From contig JAKVCA010000017.1 of assembly GCA_022448315.1 (NCBI GenBank), positions 26,220 to 90,219 on the forward strand: DNA of 64,000 bases. The letters run 5' to 3'. Origin of the DNA: Pirellulaceae bacterium (GTDB lineage Bacteria; Planctomycetota; Planctomycetia; Pirellulales; Pirellulaceae). Below the pieces are notes generated by a model. It was given only the letters and a program-made list of their open reading frames with translations, was not told where the DNA came from and searched no databases. Shown one piece after another: positions 17,231 through 26,449 of the stretch (positions within the stretch are counted from its first letter, which is position 1; each line of letters starts with the position of its first letter). The position numbers and the translations under genes were made by a program.

Positions 17231-17541
17231 CGCAACGACTCCTCAAAGGGGTAGGGTGAAGCGTCATTCAACCTTAGGTTGCATTCGGTGATGAGTCAGA
17301 TGATTTCTCGCCTTCAGGTGAGTTGAGGGGCGTGGCAAAGGCAACTTGGAGAGCGAGTGACACGCGGGTTTCATGGAGATTCCTCGGCATTGGTGAAGGG
17401 AACGAACTTGTTAATCTGCCCCTGTCGCCGCTATAAAAGAGTAGGCGGAAAACTCAAGCTTTTCCGGATTTGCGGTTGCAGAGACACCCTCTTGGCGAAT
17501 TCTGCTCAAGGGACGCCGAGTTTTACAAATAGGAATTTTTG
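17231..17541. other. Divergent intergenic region, no gene seen
   Basis: Between the small membrane protein (minus) and the cyclase-fold protein (plus). Apart from the AGGA ribosome site just before 17542, I see no gene, RNA or clear repeat. Confidence 0.4.
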
Positions 17542-18588
17542 ATGGTTTCTTCACTCAGTCGACGTCGGATGCTGCAAGCGATCGGGGGAAGCATCGCAAT
17601 CGGTCCCTGGGGGCTGAACCATGCCAACGCGTCAGTAGCAAAAAAAGAGGAGTGGAACTCCTCCATCAAAAAAGGACTTGATTATGCCGCTCAAACGCAA
17701 TCACGATTGGGACACTGGGCGGGGGGGAACGGACAATATCCAACAGCCATGACGGCCCTCGCAGGTACCGCCATGATTTGTTCTGGCAGCACAACCGTTC
17801 AAGGTCCATTCTCGGCGAACGTTCGACGAGCGACCGATTATCTGCTTTCGAAGGTTCGCGGCAACGGATTGATTGGGGACAAGTCCGATGGGCATTACAC
17901 CTACGGACATGGATTTTCCATGCTCTTTCTCTCCCAAGTATTTGGTGAAGAGGAAGATGAAGATCGACGTGAGGAACTCGTCGAAGTGCTTTCCCAGGCG
18001 GTTGAGTTCAGTGTCAATGCTCAAACGCCTTCGGGTGGGTGGGGCTACGTCAGCGCCAAAGATGGTAGCAACTTCGATGAAGGTTCAACGACGATCACTC
18101 AGGTGCAGGGGTTGAGGGGCTGTCGGAACGCCGGCATTCCTGTTCCTAAAGAGTCCATCGAGAAAGCGAAGAAATATATCTACGACTGCAAAAATGCCGA
18201 TGGCGGAATTTCTTACAGTTCGCGCAATCGAGGAAGTTCAAGGCCGGCCATCACTGCGGCTTCACTGGCCACACTCTACAACGCCGGGGATTACGACAGT
18301 AAGCATGTCCCCGACATGATGAAATACGCGAGACGAGAACTCCACTCCTTGAACAACTCGGGATTCGGGCACTGGCATTACACGTACCTCTACTACTCTC
18401 AGGTCATCTACCGCCAGGGGCCCGATGACTGGAACGATTTCCGTAACAAACTCTACGATCGCATCGTGGGGCAGCAAAATGCAGATGGGAGTTGGAAGGA
18501 CAGCAGTGTCGGCCCCATTTACGCCACAGCTTGCAACTTGATCATGTTGCAACTGGACCGCGGTCTGTTACCAATCTATCAACGTTGA
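17542..18588 (+). CDS. Secreted squalene-cyclase/prenyltransferase-fold protein
   Basis: 348 residues from ATG 17542 (AGGA upstream; a TTG one codon before is possible). The N-terminus SRRRMLQAIGGSIAIGP is Tat-like (twin Arg, then hydrophobic). The mature part has repeated alpha-toroid motifs: LGHWAGGNGQYPTAMTALA, TPSGGWGYV, NADGGISYSS and QQNADGSWKDSSVGPIYATA. These are the QW-like repeats of the terpene cyclase/prenyltransferase superfamily, common in planctomycete secreted proteins. The DxDD motif of true squalene-hopene cyclases is not seen, so a catalytic terpene role is doubtful; binding or a structural role is as likely. Confidence 0.85.
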   Translation: MVSSLSRRRMLQAIGGSIAIGPWGLNHANASVAKKEEWNSSIKKGLDYAAQTQSRLGHWAGGNGQYPTAMTALAGTAMICSGSTTVQGPFSANVRRATDYLLSKVRGNGLIGDKSDGHYTYGHGFSMLFLSQVFGEEEDEDRREELVEVLSQAVEFSVNAQTPSGGWGYVSAKDGSNFDEGSTTITQVQGLRGCRNAGIPVPKESIEKAKKYIYDCKNADGGISYSSRNRGSSRPAITAASLATLYNAGDYDSKHVPDMMKYARRELHSLNNSGFGHWHYTYLYYSQVIYRQGPDDWNDFRNKLYDRIVGQQNADGSWKDSSVGPIYATACNLIMLQLDRGLLPIYQR

Positions 18589-18662
18589 GCCGAGGGGGCT
18601 TCAGGCTCGTCCCGTCAACCTTCAGGGATCACCCGCTTCAGCACCCACGGGTGCCAGGAGAA

Positions 18663-20243
18663 TCAGCAGTTAGGCGATTCTGGATCATTCAGGGACGCAT
18701 CGTCCGAGGTCGTCTCGACTTGGGTCATTGCTTCCACCAAGGCGGGCATGGTGGCTTCATTTGCCTCTGCGGCGACGGAATATCCTAGAGCTCGTAGGGT
18801 ATTTGAGGTCACAGGGCTGATGGACGCCAGTTTTACGTCACGCAGTGCTTCGCCGAGCGAGTTGTGTAGCGATCTGGCAATTGCGGAACTTGTGATGGTC
18901 ACCCAGTCGATGCTTCCGCACCGAATTCGCTCCATCGTACTCTCGGAAAGTTGTTTCCTTGGCACACTTTCATAGACCGCAAGCTCCGTAACGTTCCCCC
19001 CTGCTCTACTTAGGCCTTCCGATAAAATTTCTCGTCCTTGTTTTGCCCGCACGATCAGAAAGGATTGGGCGGAAGCTTCGTCCTCAAACGCTTTGAGCAG
19101 GCCCTCCGAATTGTAGTCGTTGGGCTGCAAGTCTGTGGTCAGGTGGTATCGCTGAAGTTCGGCTGCGGTTCCCGGGCCAATGGCCGCGAGCCGACTCTGG
19201 GCAAACCAACGGACGTCTTGTCCCTCCTGTCCGAGGTGCCGCATGAATTCACGAACGCCGTTGGTGCTCAAAAAAATGAGCCAGTCAAACGAACTTTCGT
19301 GTCCGATTGTATTTTTGATGGAGTCGCCCTCGTTGAGCGGCACGATCTCGATGGCAGGATCGCAAACGACCTCTGCACCAAGTTCTCGAAGAGGCGAGGT
19401 CAGAGTTTCCGACTGCCCTTCTGAGCGCGTGACCAAAATCGTTTTTCCGGTAAGCTGTTGTCGTGAAAACCAGTCGAAGCGGGATGAGAAGCTGGCGACC
19501 TCCCCGACGATGAAGACGACCGGAGGACGCATTGGTGGATCTGTCCTGACAAGATTTGCTACCTGACCCAACGTCGTCAACGTGATGCTTTGATTCGCAT
19601 GGGTGCACCGTCTTACCACTGCAACAGGAGTGTCACTCGATTTGCCATACTGAATCAGGCCGCCACTCCACAGCTCCACCGTCGTGGTCCCCATGTAAAT
19701 AATCAGTGTTCCCGGAAACTTGGCGAGTGCAGGAAGTTCGTGGATGGAATTTTGCTTTCCAAGACGTTCCTGACCGGTCACAAAGGCGACCGCAGAGGCT
19801 GAATCGCGATGGGTGATCGGGATGCCCGCATAGGCGGCGGCTGCGATTCCTGCAGAAATCCCCGGAACGACCTCGAAAGGGATGTTGGCCAATTCAAGTG
19901 CCTCAAGCTCCTGAAAACCACATCCAAAAATCAACGGATCACCCCCTTTCAGGCGAACAACCTTTTTTCCAGCCCGAGCCTTCTCGATCATGGCTGAGTT
20001 GATTTCCTGCTGGCTCCAGACCCGTCCCGCAGCATGGCTTCCAAGGCATATTTTTTCTGCGAGTGGTGAACAGTGTTGCATGAGTTGGGCGTTGGCAAGA
20101 TAGTCGTAAAGGACGACATCTGCCGTCTCCAGAAGTTTTTGCCCGCGCAATGTCAGCAGGTCAGGTTCCCCGGGACCTGCTCCAACAAGATGAACCTTAC
20201 CTAGCTTGAGGGGTTTTTCAGACTTCTTCGTCCGTTCAGGCAT
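18663..20243 (-). CDS. cobA-hemD: Uroporphyrinogen-III C-methyltransferase / uroporphyrinogen-III synthase fusion
   Basis: 526 residues with two domains. Residues about 15-255 are a SUMT/CobA methyltransferase (VHLVGAGPGEPDLLTLRG, VVLYDYLAN, RLKGGDPLIFGCG, PGISAGIAAAAYAGIPITHR), which makes precorrin-2 with SAM. Residues about 265-500 are a HemD synthase (ILVTRSEGQSETLTSPLRELGAE, WLIFLSTNGVREF, VTITSSAIARSL), which closes uroporphyrinogen III. Such fusions channel tetrapyrrole into the B12/siroheme branch. Cytosolic. Confidence 0.94.
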   Translation of the reverse strand: MPERTKKSEKPLKLGKVHLVGAGPGEPDLLTLRGQKLLETADVVLYDYLANAQLMQHCSPLAEKICLGSHAAGRVWSQQEINSAMIEKARAGKKVVRLKGGDPLIFGCGFQELEALELANIPFEVVPGISAGIAAAAYAGIPITHRDSASAVAFVTGQERLGKQNSIHELPALAKFPGTLIIYMGTTTVELWSGGLIQYGKSSDTPVAVVRRCTHANQSITLTTLGQVANLVRTDPPMRPPVVFIVGEVASFSSRFDWFSRQQLTGKTILVTRSEGQSETLTSPLRELGAEVVCDPAIEIVPLNEGDSIKNTIGHESSFDWLIFLSTNGVREFMRHLGQEGQDVRWFAQSRLAAIGPGTAAELQRYHLTTDLQPNDYNSEGLLKAFEDEASAQSFLIVRAKQGREILSEGLSRAGGNVTELAVYESVPRKQLSESTMERIRCGSIDWVTITSSAIARSLHNSLGEALRDVKLASISPVTSNTLRALGYSVAAEANEATMPALVEAMTQVETTSDDASLNDPESPNC

Positions 20244-20345
20244 TGCTTGAAAATCCTGCAGTAGACCTAGACAATCAGTGTCACTTCCGGCATATTACTT
20301 GGTTTGAGATCCCAAGGAAACGGTTGGTAGAGATACAAGAGACTT

Positions 20346-20609
20346 ATGCCTAATTCGAAAAGTGCTGAAAAACGACTTCGCCAAAATGCCGTTCGCCGCG
20401 AGCGAAACCGAGCAGTGAAATCCGCAGTCAAAACACAAGTTAAAAAGGTCGTTTCCGCGATCCGGGACGGCAATGTTGAACTGGCGGAGACCGAGTACCG
20501 TGCAGCTGCAAAGCAGTTGGACCGTGCGGGTGCTCATCGAGTCATTCATAAAAATGCGGCCGCTCGGAAAAAATCACGGTTGCAGAAACTGATCAAAGCA
20601 GCCAAATAG
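20346..20609 (+). CDS. rpsT: 30S ribosomal protein S20
   Basis: 87 residues, Lys/Arg/Ala-rich and helical, with the family start MPNSKSAEKRLRQNAVRRERN and the end RKKSRLQKLIKAAK. S20 binds 16S rRNA early in small-subunit assembly. It is a single-gene unit divergent from the cobA-hemD fusion; a strong hairpin follows 46 bases after the stop. Confidence 0.97.
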   Translation: MPNSKSAEKRLRQNAVRRERNRAVKSAVKTQVKKVVSAIRDGNVELAETEYRAAAKQLDRAGAHRVIHKNAAARKKSRLQKLIKAAK

Positions 20610-20655
20610 CTATCTCACCTGCCCGACGAAAGTCTCAAGTGTTTTCTTCCTTGGG

Positions 20656-20679
20656 TCCACGGAGCCTCTTCTCCGTGGA
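20656..20679. terminator. Hairpin between convergent rpsT and the pseudouridine synthase gene
   Basis: Perfect 9-bp arms TCCACGGAG / CTCCGTGGA with a 6-base loop. There is no T-tract on either side, so it may stabilise mRNA 3' ends rather than terminate alone. It lies between two convergent genes. Confidence 0.5.
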
Positions 20680-20818
20680 AGGATCATGCTGGACATGATG
20701 TCCACTCTTTTTGCCAAGTAGGACCGGGTAATCTGAGCGCGTTTCGACCGACGCGCGGAGTTGACCAGGCAATGTGCGGTGCCATTGGCACCGCTTTAGA
20801 CGCGATCGCCACGCTGGC

Positions 20819-21946
20819 TTACGATCTGGGACTGCGACGGCGATTTGAACTTGGGGCACGCGTCTTGGCAGGCTTTGACCGCGAGCCGCCTACCGATTTC
20901 TTTTTTGGCAGCCCGGATCCTTTGGCCGCGGCCGATTTTCTTTTCGCCGAACCTCGTTTCGTTGCGGCAAGCTTTTGAGTTGGACTGGAGCTACGACCTC
21001 CCTTTCGTGTGGGAGTCGCTCTCGCGCTTCTTGTGGAGGCTGCGGTTTTCGATCTATGTCCTATGGATGAACTTGTTTTCGAGGAGCGAGTCGTTCGACG
21101 CCCTGGGGAGTCGGACGATTTAGCCGCCGCCTTCGGATCGCGATGCGAGGACGTCGCTGCGGCCTTGGGGGCACTGACTCTGCGAATTTCCTTGATTTCG
21201 TCACGAGTCAAGGCACGGCACTCACCTGGTTGCATGTCACCAAGCCGAATCCGCCCGATCGCTATCCGTTTCAGACGGATGACCTTGTGCTCGAGTTTTG
21301 CCATCAACCGACGAATTTCACGGTTCTTACCTTCGTTGAGGACGATTTCCAAAACTGTCGTATGCTTGAGTTTTCTTCGGCTGCGAACACGTTTCGCCTT
21401 CGCCCACCCCTCTGATAGTCGAACCCCGGTCGTCAACTGCCGAAGAACTTCGCGGCTCGGGTGGCCGGAGACAACGACCTCATAGACTTTTTCGACGCCG
21501 TAACGCGGGTGTGTGAGTCGCTGTGCGACGGCACCGTCATTGGTGACGATGATGAGCCCCTCGCTCGATTTGTCCAAGCGACCAACGGTAAAGACACGTT
21601 GTCCAGTGGGGATGAGATCGATCACACGAGTGCGACCACTCGGGTCCCAGTTCGTCGACAGGACACCGGTGGGTTTGTTAATCAGAAAATACTCTTTCTT
21701 CGCGATTTTAATTCTTTCGCCATCAACTGCGATTTTCTGCAGACTCGAATCCACTTTCGTCCCAAGCTCGGATACGGTCTTGCCATCGACTTCGACACGT
21801 CCCTCGGTAATTAAGGTCTCGCAGTCTCGGCGACTTCCCAAACCTGCCAATGCGAGAATCTTTTGAAGTCGCTCGCCGGTGGATTTCGCTCGCTGAGAAT
21901 TCGACCGTGGACTGCGGGAAGTTTGTTGGCTACGCGAAGGCGACAT
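20819..21946 (-). CDS. RsuA/RluB-type rRNA pseudouridine synthase with long basic C-terminal tail
   Basis: 375 residues from ATG 21946; a TTG at 21988 would add 14 residues. A short Ser/Arg-rich N-terminus is followed by an S4 domain (ERLQKILALAGLGSRRDCE) and the catalytic domain with GRLDKSSEGLIIVTNDG (catalytic Asp), typical of RluB/RsuA enzymes that make pseudouridine in rRNA. From about residue 255 to the end it is a low-complexity Lys/Arg/Ser/Ala tail (SKTSSSIGHRSK and similar) of about 120 residues, far beyond the usual family length of 230-290. The tail probably binds RNA without specificity. Confidence 0.9.
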   Translation of the reverse strand: MSPSRSQQTSRSPRSNSQRAKSTGERLQKILALAGLGSRRDCETLITEGRVEVDGKTVSELGTKVDSSLQKIAVDGERIKIAKKEYFLINKPTGVLSTNWDPSGRTRVIDLIPTGQRVFTVGRLDKSSEGLIIVTNDGAVAQRLTHPRYGVEKVYEVVVSGHPSREVLRQLTTGVRLSEGWAKAKRVRSRRKLKHTTVLEIVLNEGKNREIRRLMAKLEHKVIRLKRIAIGRIRLGDMQPGECRALTRDEIKEIRRVSAPKAAATSSHRDPKAAAKSSDSPGRRTTRSSKTSSSIGHRSKTAASTRSARATPTRKGGRSSSPTQKLAATKRGSAKRKSAAAKGSGLPKKKSVGGSRSKPAKTRAPSSNRRRSPRS

Positions 21947-22150
21947 GGTTCGGGACCAGTAAGTAAGGGGGGAATCTTGGGCGATCAAGCCCCGCAGTTT
22001 AAACGGCAGGGGGGCAAGATGGAAGGCTTCGTTCTTCTCGTATGAGATGCCCGCTTACCGTTGTTTATGGCGTTGGGGCCTCTTGGCTCGAAGTCATTGA
22101 CCGGTGAGTGTCTTGGCTTGCTGGACATGAATTGAAAGGGGGGGCGCATA

Positions 22151-22187
22151 AAAACGCCCCGCCCACAGTGTGTGGGCAGGGCGTTTT
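22151..22187. terminator. Bidirectional rho-independent terminator
   Basis: An AAAACGCC(C)CGCCCACA stem with matching TGTGGGCAGGGCGTTTT arm, closed by a short GTG loop. A-rich and T-rich flanks allow termination of both strands; on the minus strand it ends the small lipoprotein gene at 22315. Confidence 0.9.
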
Positions 22188-22314
22188 ATCGCTAAGCAAG
22201 TTTGAAAAAGACTTGAAGCAATGGTTGAGCCCCAAAGGGCACTTCCGCGGGCAATACAACACTCACACCAAAAAACAACACGATGCCCGGCCCAAGTTTT
22301 TTCTCAAGCCTTGG

Positions 22315-22542
22315 TTAGTTGTCCGATTCTTCGGCAGGCGTTTCTTCGCCCTCAGACGTTTCGGCGGGCTCTTCTGTCGTCTCCGCCTCAGGTTCTTCCG
22401 CGAGGAGAGATGCGGGGTCGACTTCTTCCGTACCTTCGATGACGTCGACGGCTGATTCTGTTTCAGGAGTATCAGATTCCGCCGCGCAGCCCACGGCACC
22501 CATTATCAGGCAAAGACAGAGCAGCCAGTGAAAAGCTTTCAT
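22315..22542 (-). CDS. Small acidic lipoprotein
   Basis: 75 residues from ATG 22542, chosen because AAGGA lies about ten bases upstream; a GTG at 22551 is less likely. A lipoprotein signal (hydrophobic WLLCLCLIMGAVG then Cys19) precedes a Glu/Thr/Ser/Pro-rich, disordered tail (EEPEAETTEEPAETSEGEE). Likely anchored in a membrane by lipid. Function unknown; such short acidic lipoproteins are common in planctomycetes. A terminator follows about 130 bases downstream. Confidence 0.7.
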   Translation of the reverse strand: MKAFHWLLCLCLIMGAVGCAAESDTPETESAVDVIEGTEEVDPASLLAEEPEAETTEEPAETSEGEETPAEESDN

Positions 22543-23009
22543 AGAATTCACATCCTTAATTGAAGTAACAATCGCATCGACGGCAGGAAGCCACTCGGGT
22601 TAGCCCAGCGTCATAGGTTCGCTTAAACATACTCGGTTTAAAACAAGTGACGTGCCAATCCATGCGGAAAACCGTGCCGCGTGATATCGGGTTTCCGCAT
22701 GACCGTGTTAATCCATCAGGTCATGTGGAGAAGTAACACAAGGCAAACAAGGTTGAAGTCAAAAACAACACGTTCCTAAATGGACAAGAGTCTCAAGCAA
22801 CTGGATTTATTCCCGAGAAACGAAAAAAATCTCGCGATTCAATAGGGGTTGCAGAGGGGGTGTCACCTGTCTGGGTGGTCTTCCTTTTTAGTGGGACGAT
22901 TTTTTGTAAGTTGGGGAATAAATGACGGCTTTGCTGGATCTTGTAAGCACTGAAATGTGGCGGATGGTCGCGTCAAAAGGTCGCTTACGCAACATATCAA
23001 GAGGAAAAC
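22543..23009. other. Divergent intergenic region with a strong imperfect palindrome
   Basis: No gene seen in 467 bases. An inverted repeat at 22661-22701 has 10-bp perfect outer arms (CATGCGGAAA / TTTCCGCATG), one mismatch and two more pairs around a 15-base centre. It sits between the lipoprotein (minus) and the ECF sigma gene (plus), so it could be a regulator site or an mRNA hairpin. Several poly-T/A stretches lie at 22760-22920. GAGGA at 23001-23005 is the sigma gene's ribosome site. Confidence 0.6.
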
Positions 23010-23531
23010 TTGGATAACGCTTCTTCAGTTTCGAAGATCGAGCCTGTTTTTGAAACATGGGTTCAAGCGCACTACCAAGAGGTTTACCGATACGCCTATC
23101 GACTGTGCGCGCAGCAAGCGACAGCGGAGGATATTACCCAGCAAGTGTTTCTGAATGCATGGCGGTATCGAGATCAGTTGCGAGATCCTGATAAAAGCCG
23201 ATCGTGGCTGCTCGCCATGACTCGCAATCAATTTCTCAAGGAACTTAGGAAGACCAAGCCGTTGAGCTTTTCCAAGTGGGAGGTTGAGCCCGCGGACTTT
23301 CCAGTGGTTTCAGCGCAGCACCGGCATGAATTAGGCATGGATTTGCAGCAACTGTTGTTAAGCATGTCCACCGAATATCGAGTCGTATTGATGATGTTTT
23401 TCTTTGAGGGAATGACCTACAAAGAAATTGCTGACGAGCTAAAGATCAAAATGGGAACGGTCATGAGTCGGCTGTCCCGAGCCAAGGAGCAGCTTCGAGC
23501 GATCTTGGCGGAGTCTGAGTATCAGGATTGA
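23010..23531 (+). CDS. ECF-type RNA polymerase sigma factor
   Basis: 173 residues from a TTG at 23010 with GAGG five bases upstream; no in-frame ATG precedes it. Sigma region 2 (FETWVQAHYQEVYRYAYRL, then ATAEDITQQVFLNAW, then RSWLLAMTRNQFL) and region 4 (FFFEGMTYKEIADELKIKMGTVMSRLSRAKEQL, helix-turn-helix) are both clear. It directs RNA polymerase to a small regulon. The next gene, 12 bases downstream, has one membrane segment and is the likely anti-sigma partner. Confidence 0.93.
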   Translation: MDNASSVSKIEPVFETWVQAHYQEVYRYAYRLCAQQATAEDITQQVFLNAWRYRDQLRDPDKSRSWLLAMTRNQFLKELRKTKPLSFSKWEVEPADFPVVSAQHRHELGMDLQQLLLSMSTEYRVVLMMFFFEGMTYKEIADELKIKMGTVMSRLSRAKEQLRAILAESEYQD

Positions 23532-23543
23532 AGGTCACTTTAT

Positions 23544-24392
23544 TTGGAGGCAGCACGGGACGTCGTGGTGAAACGTATTCTCGAGGAACTTGACGGATTT
23601 CATTTGGAAGGTGACGGTTTCGTTCAGGACGCGTCAGACGAACTGCGTACGTGGCTGGAAAGTGCCGAGGGGAAGTCGTCTTTACAGCAAATGAAGCTGG
23701 CGAATTTGCGAAGCCAACAAGAGTTGAACCGAATTGATGTGCCATTTGAACTTCGGAAGCGAGTGACTCGTTTTGTTCAGCAGCAGCTCGATTCAGGTCA
23801 GCTCGCAGAGGCCGATGATGCCACAATGGTATCCCAGAAAGATACGGACAAAAAAAGTCCGCGGTCCGAGAAATCGTCGTCCTTTGCGACCCGATCCGTA
23901 AGGCGATGGCCTGTGGCCATCGCCGCATCTTTGGCCGGTTTTATGGTCGCAGGCGCCGTGATGGCAGTTGCATTGTGGCCGCAACCGAAATCCATGAGCC
24001 CAGAAGGCATCGCTCAGAGCATTCTTCGTCAGGCACCCGAATTGACCGACCAAACATGGTTTGAGGTGACTCCAGAGGTTTTGGCATCAGCGCCACTGCC
24101 CGAGGACTTATTGGTCCAGCCTGTTCGTTGCTCAATTCTCCAAACGGAGTGGAATCGGGAGACCGTGGTTTACGACTTGAGTGGACCCGAGATACCTGTC
24201 GCGATGTTGTTTGTTGCTCGTCTGCCAGCCAACTCAGGTTTATCTAACAGGTTTCCTGACAATCCGGACTATTTTACCGGGACCCTGAGTATCGCCTCTT
24301 CACACCAACGTGATTATCTCTATGTGCTGCTCGTCGAAGGGAACGCGGCGAATTACCGTTCCGTGTTGATGCGAGTTTGGCCCTTTGGTTGA
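23544..24392 (+). CDS. Single-pass membrane protein, candidate anti-sigma factor
   Basis: 282 residues from TTG 23544; GTG codons at 23565 and 23568 are alternatives. Residues 1-100 are helical and cytosolic (LRSQQELNRIDVPFELRKRV), about 123-146 form a membrane helix (WPVAIAASLAGFMVAGAVMAV), and the rest is extracytoplasmic. The canonical HxxxCxxC zinc anti-sigma motif is absent, so the assignment rests on topology and tight linkage to the ECF gene (12 bases). Confidence 0.7.
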   Translation: MEAARDVVVKRILEELDGFHLEGDGFVQDASDELRTWLESAEGKSSLQQMKLANLRSQQELNRIDVPFELRKRVTRFVQQQLDSGQLAEADDATMVSQKDTDKKSPRSEKSSSFATRSVRRWPVAIAASLAGFMVAGAVMAVALWPQPKSMSPEGIAQSILRQAPELTDQTWFEVTPEVLASAPLPEDLLVQPVRCSILQTEWNRETVVYDLSGPEIPVAMLFVARLPANSGLSNRFPDNPDYFTGTLSIASSHQRDYLYVLLVEGNAANYRSVLMRVWPFG

Positions 24393-24550
24393 GCATCGAT
24401 ATGAGGCGAAAGCAGCGGAGTAACCTCGGTTGTTCTGAGAATGCCGTTGCTGCGTTCGGATGGTGAATTAGCGTCAGTGGTGAGCCTCCTGCAAGTGGGT
24501 GGAAGTCCTAGCGGAACCCTGCGGGGCGATGAAGCATCCTCGCATCAATA

Positions 24551-24587
24551 AAAAAAGGCAGCATCCTACTCAGGATGCTGCCTTTCC
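24551..24587. terminator. Bidirectional rho-independent terminator
   Basis: An A-tract, the stem AAAGGCAGCATCCT / AGGATGCTGCCTTT with loop ACTC, then CC and a short T-rich stretch. It separates the convergent anti-sigma candidate (plus) and DUF1571 gene (minus) and can serve both. Confidence 0.93.
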
Positions 24588-24631
24588 TATTGCTTCGGGC
24601 AGCGTGTTGCCCGTCCTAAGTTCGCAGTGAA

Positions 24632-25492
24632 CTAGGGGAATTTATAACCTGGATTGTCCGGATTGAAGTCTTCGTCACTGAGTTTGACGTTCAGTTTCAC
24701 GTTTTTGTACGTGTACTCTTCTTCGAGGACTGGATTTCCGCCAGGACGACGCGGCCAAGAGTAGGCGGCGTAACGAATCGGGATTCGTAGCTCATTGTCA
24801 ATGTGGACTTTGGCGATGTGGAAGTCATAGGGCTCTTTCTTTTCGGGATGCTTGACTTCGATCATTGTGCAGTTTCGTCCATCGACGACCGACTTCACAA
24901 AACGCACTTCGCACATTCCCACTTCGCGATCCCGCTGAGCTTTCTCAATCAGTTTCACACCCAAGTTCTCCAGCCCTGCGTCGTAGATTGGGTATTTGTT
25001 TCCTCTCATTGCCATGAACCCATCTGGGTCCAAATTGACCCGGATGGCACCGGTCAGCAACCCTGTATCATGAGCAACCAGTTTGTTGCTGTTTCGATTC
25101 TCTACCCAAATCACCTCACGACCGGCGACGTCCTCCGGATAAGTGAAATTCATGTAAATGCTGAGCGGAGTGCCATTAGGCTTCCGATTGCGAATCTTCA
25201 CGAACATGTGTTCTTCTCTGCCCAAACGTCCGTCGATTCGCTCACGCTTGACCAGAGTGGCCGTGTAGTCATGGACGTTATTTTGCATTCGTCCCAAAGC
25301 ATTGAAAGCCAGCTTCAAAGCAGGATCCAGTGGGTGCGGAGGCCCTGGTAGTGCTGCAGGCGCAATGTCAGGTCGCTTGACGACTCGTAGGACCGGTTCT
25401 TGGGTCTGTTTTTGGGCATGGGCATTGGAAACGGCCAGCGCTGTTATGCAGACCACAAACATCAGCGTTCGCTGGATAGCATCTATTTGCAT
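24632..25492 (-). CDS. DUF1571 secreted protein
   Basis: 286 residues from ATG 25492, where AAGGAG and a clean signal peptide (cleavage after SNAHA) agree; a longer frame from 25552 is unlikely. The mature part follows planctomycete DUF1571 proteins: MQNNVHDYTATLVKRERIDG, then EEHMFVKIRNRK, VAGREVIWVEN and the C-terminal DEDFNPDNPGYKF. The fold is probably LolA/LppX-like, suggesting a periplasmic lipid- or ligand-binding role; this is inference from the family. A terminator follows 45 bases after the stop. Confidence 0.9.
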   Translation of the reverse strand: MQIDAIQRTLMFVVCITALAVSNAHAQKQTQEPVLRVVKRPDIAPAALPGPPHPLDPALKLAFNALGRMQNNVHDYTATLVKRERIDGRLGREEHMFVKIRNRKPNGTPLSIYMNFTYPEDVAGREVIWVENRNSNKLVAHDTGLLTGAIRVNLDPDGFMAMRGNKYPIYDAGLENLGVKLIEKAQRDREVGMCEVRFVKSVVDGRNCTMIEVKHPEKKEPYDFHIAKVHIDNELRIPIRYAAYSWPRRPGGNPVLEEEYTYKNVKLNVKLSDEDFNPDNPGYKFP

Positions 25493-26017
25493 CGTACTCT
25501 CCTTAGACACAAACTTCGGGAGATCCCTCAAAACCCGAAGTAAAATCGGCATCCTGCCGTTTTTATTTGGATGGTGCGCAGAACTTTTGGCTGAGGCTCC
25601 GGAGGGTGGAGTTCCGCGACGTTCAACTACCCCATTTATCGCCGAAAACTATCCGAAATCCGAAGCTGGACCTTAAATGGTCGAAAGAGATTTTCAAAAC
25701 AGCTCGGTCAAACCGGTCAAGTGTGTCAAATCGCCCAAGCAGAATCTGTCCGCTGTTTTGCCTAGACTTCCAGTTCTTCTCGCATCCCAGACCTTTACCA
25801 TAACCGATAAGGTGGGCGGCACCGAGACCAAAACGCGTGCAAGTGCATGCAGTGGCACGAGTCAATTGGGCGAGATGGCAAACCGACGGCTTTGATCCGG
25901 GGCGAAACGGGGTGGGCGGTTTCAAGGCTCGTTTCGAATCATTTGAAAATTGCCATCGGTCGGTAGCCCCATCATGAAGTGCAGATAGCTGTACGGGCTT
26001 ATGGCCGCCAACATGCG
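25493..26017. other. Intergenic region, no gene seen
   Basis: 525 bases between two minus-strand genes. It should contain the DUF1571 promoter. I see no supported gene, RNA or notable repeat; the short plus-strand frames lack ribosome sites. Confidence 0.4.
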
Positions 26018-26272
26018 CTAGCGATAGCCGTTTCGTATCTCAGAGTAAAGCTGTGCTCGCGCGGGTTCTGCCAAAGGGCTAGAAAATTCTCGAGGTCTGA
26101 GTTCTTGAAGGGGCGGACCCATCTGGTTGTCTGGAAATGGGTCGTACATGGAAGCCCGATTTCTTTGCTGTTGGATGGTGCCCGGAGGTTGCCAGGTCGC
26201 CATGTTCTGGCACCCAATCGCTCCCAAGGTGCTCCCGAGGAGCAGTATGAGACTCTGAATTTTTGTGGGCAT
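26018..26272 (-). CDS. Small lipoprotein
   Basis: 84 residues from ATG 26272. A lipoprotein leader (LILLLGSTLGAIG then Cys) is followed by a polar, Pro/Gln/Arg-rich mature part (QPPGTIQQQRNRASMYDPFPDNQ, then RPREFSSPLAEPARAQLY). The pattern DPFPDNQ..P recalls small planctomycete membrane lipoproteins. Function unknown. Confidence 0.65.
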   Translation of the reverse strand: MPTKIQSLILLLGSTLGAIGCQNMATWQPPGTIQQQRNRASMYDPFPDNQMGPPLQELRPREFSSPLAEPARAQLYSEIRNGYR

Positions 26273-26449
26273 GCCTACGTCATCAATTAAAGCAATCGAG
26301 CCGGGATTCAACGCAGGTGCTCCCTGCGAGGCCGATCTTTTGTCGCCCTATAGCCTTTTCCTTCTGCTCGGGCAACCTCATTCTGAGCACCTCGACGTTC
26401 TGCATCACGATCGAGAGGCCAACATCGTCTTGCGGTGAGCCATGGAGTT

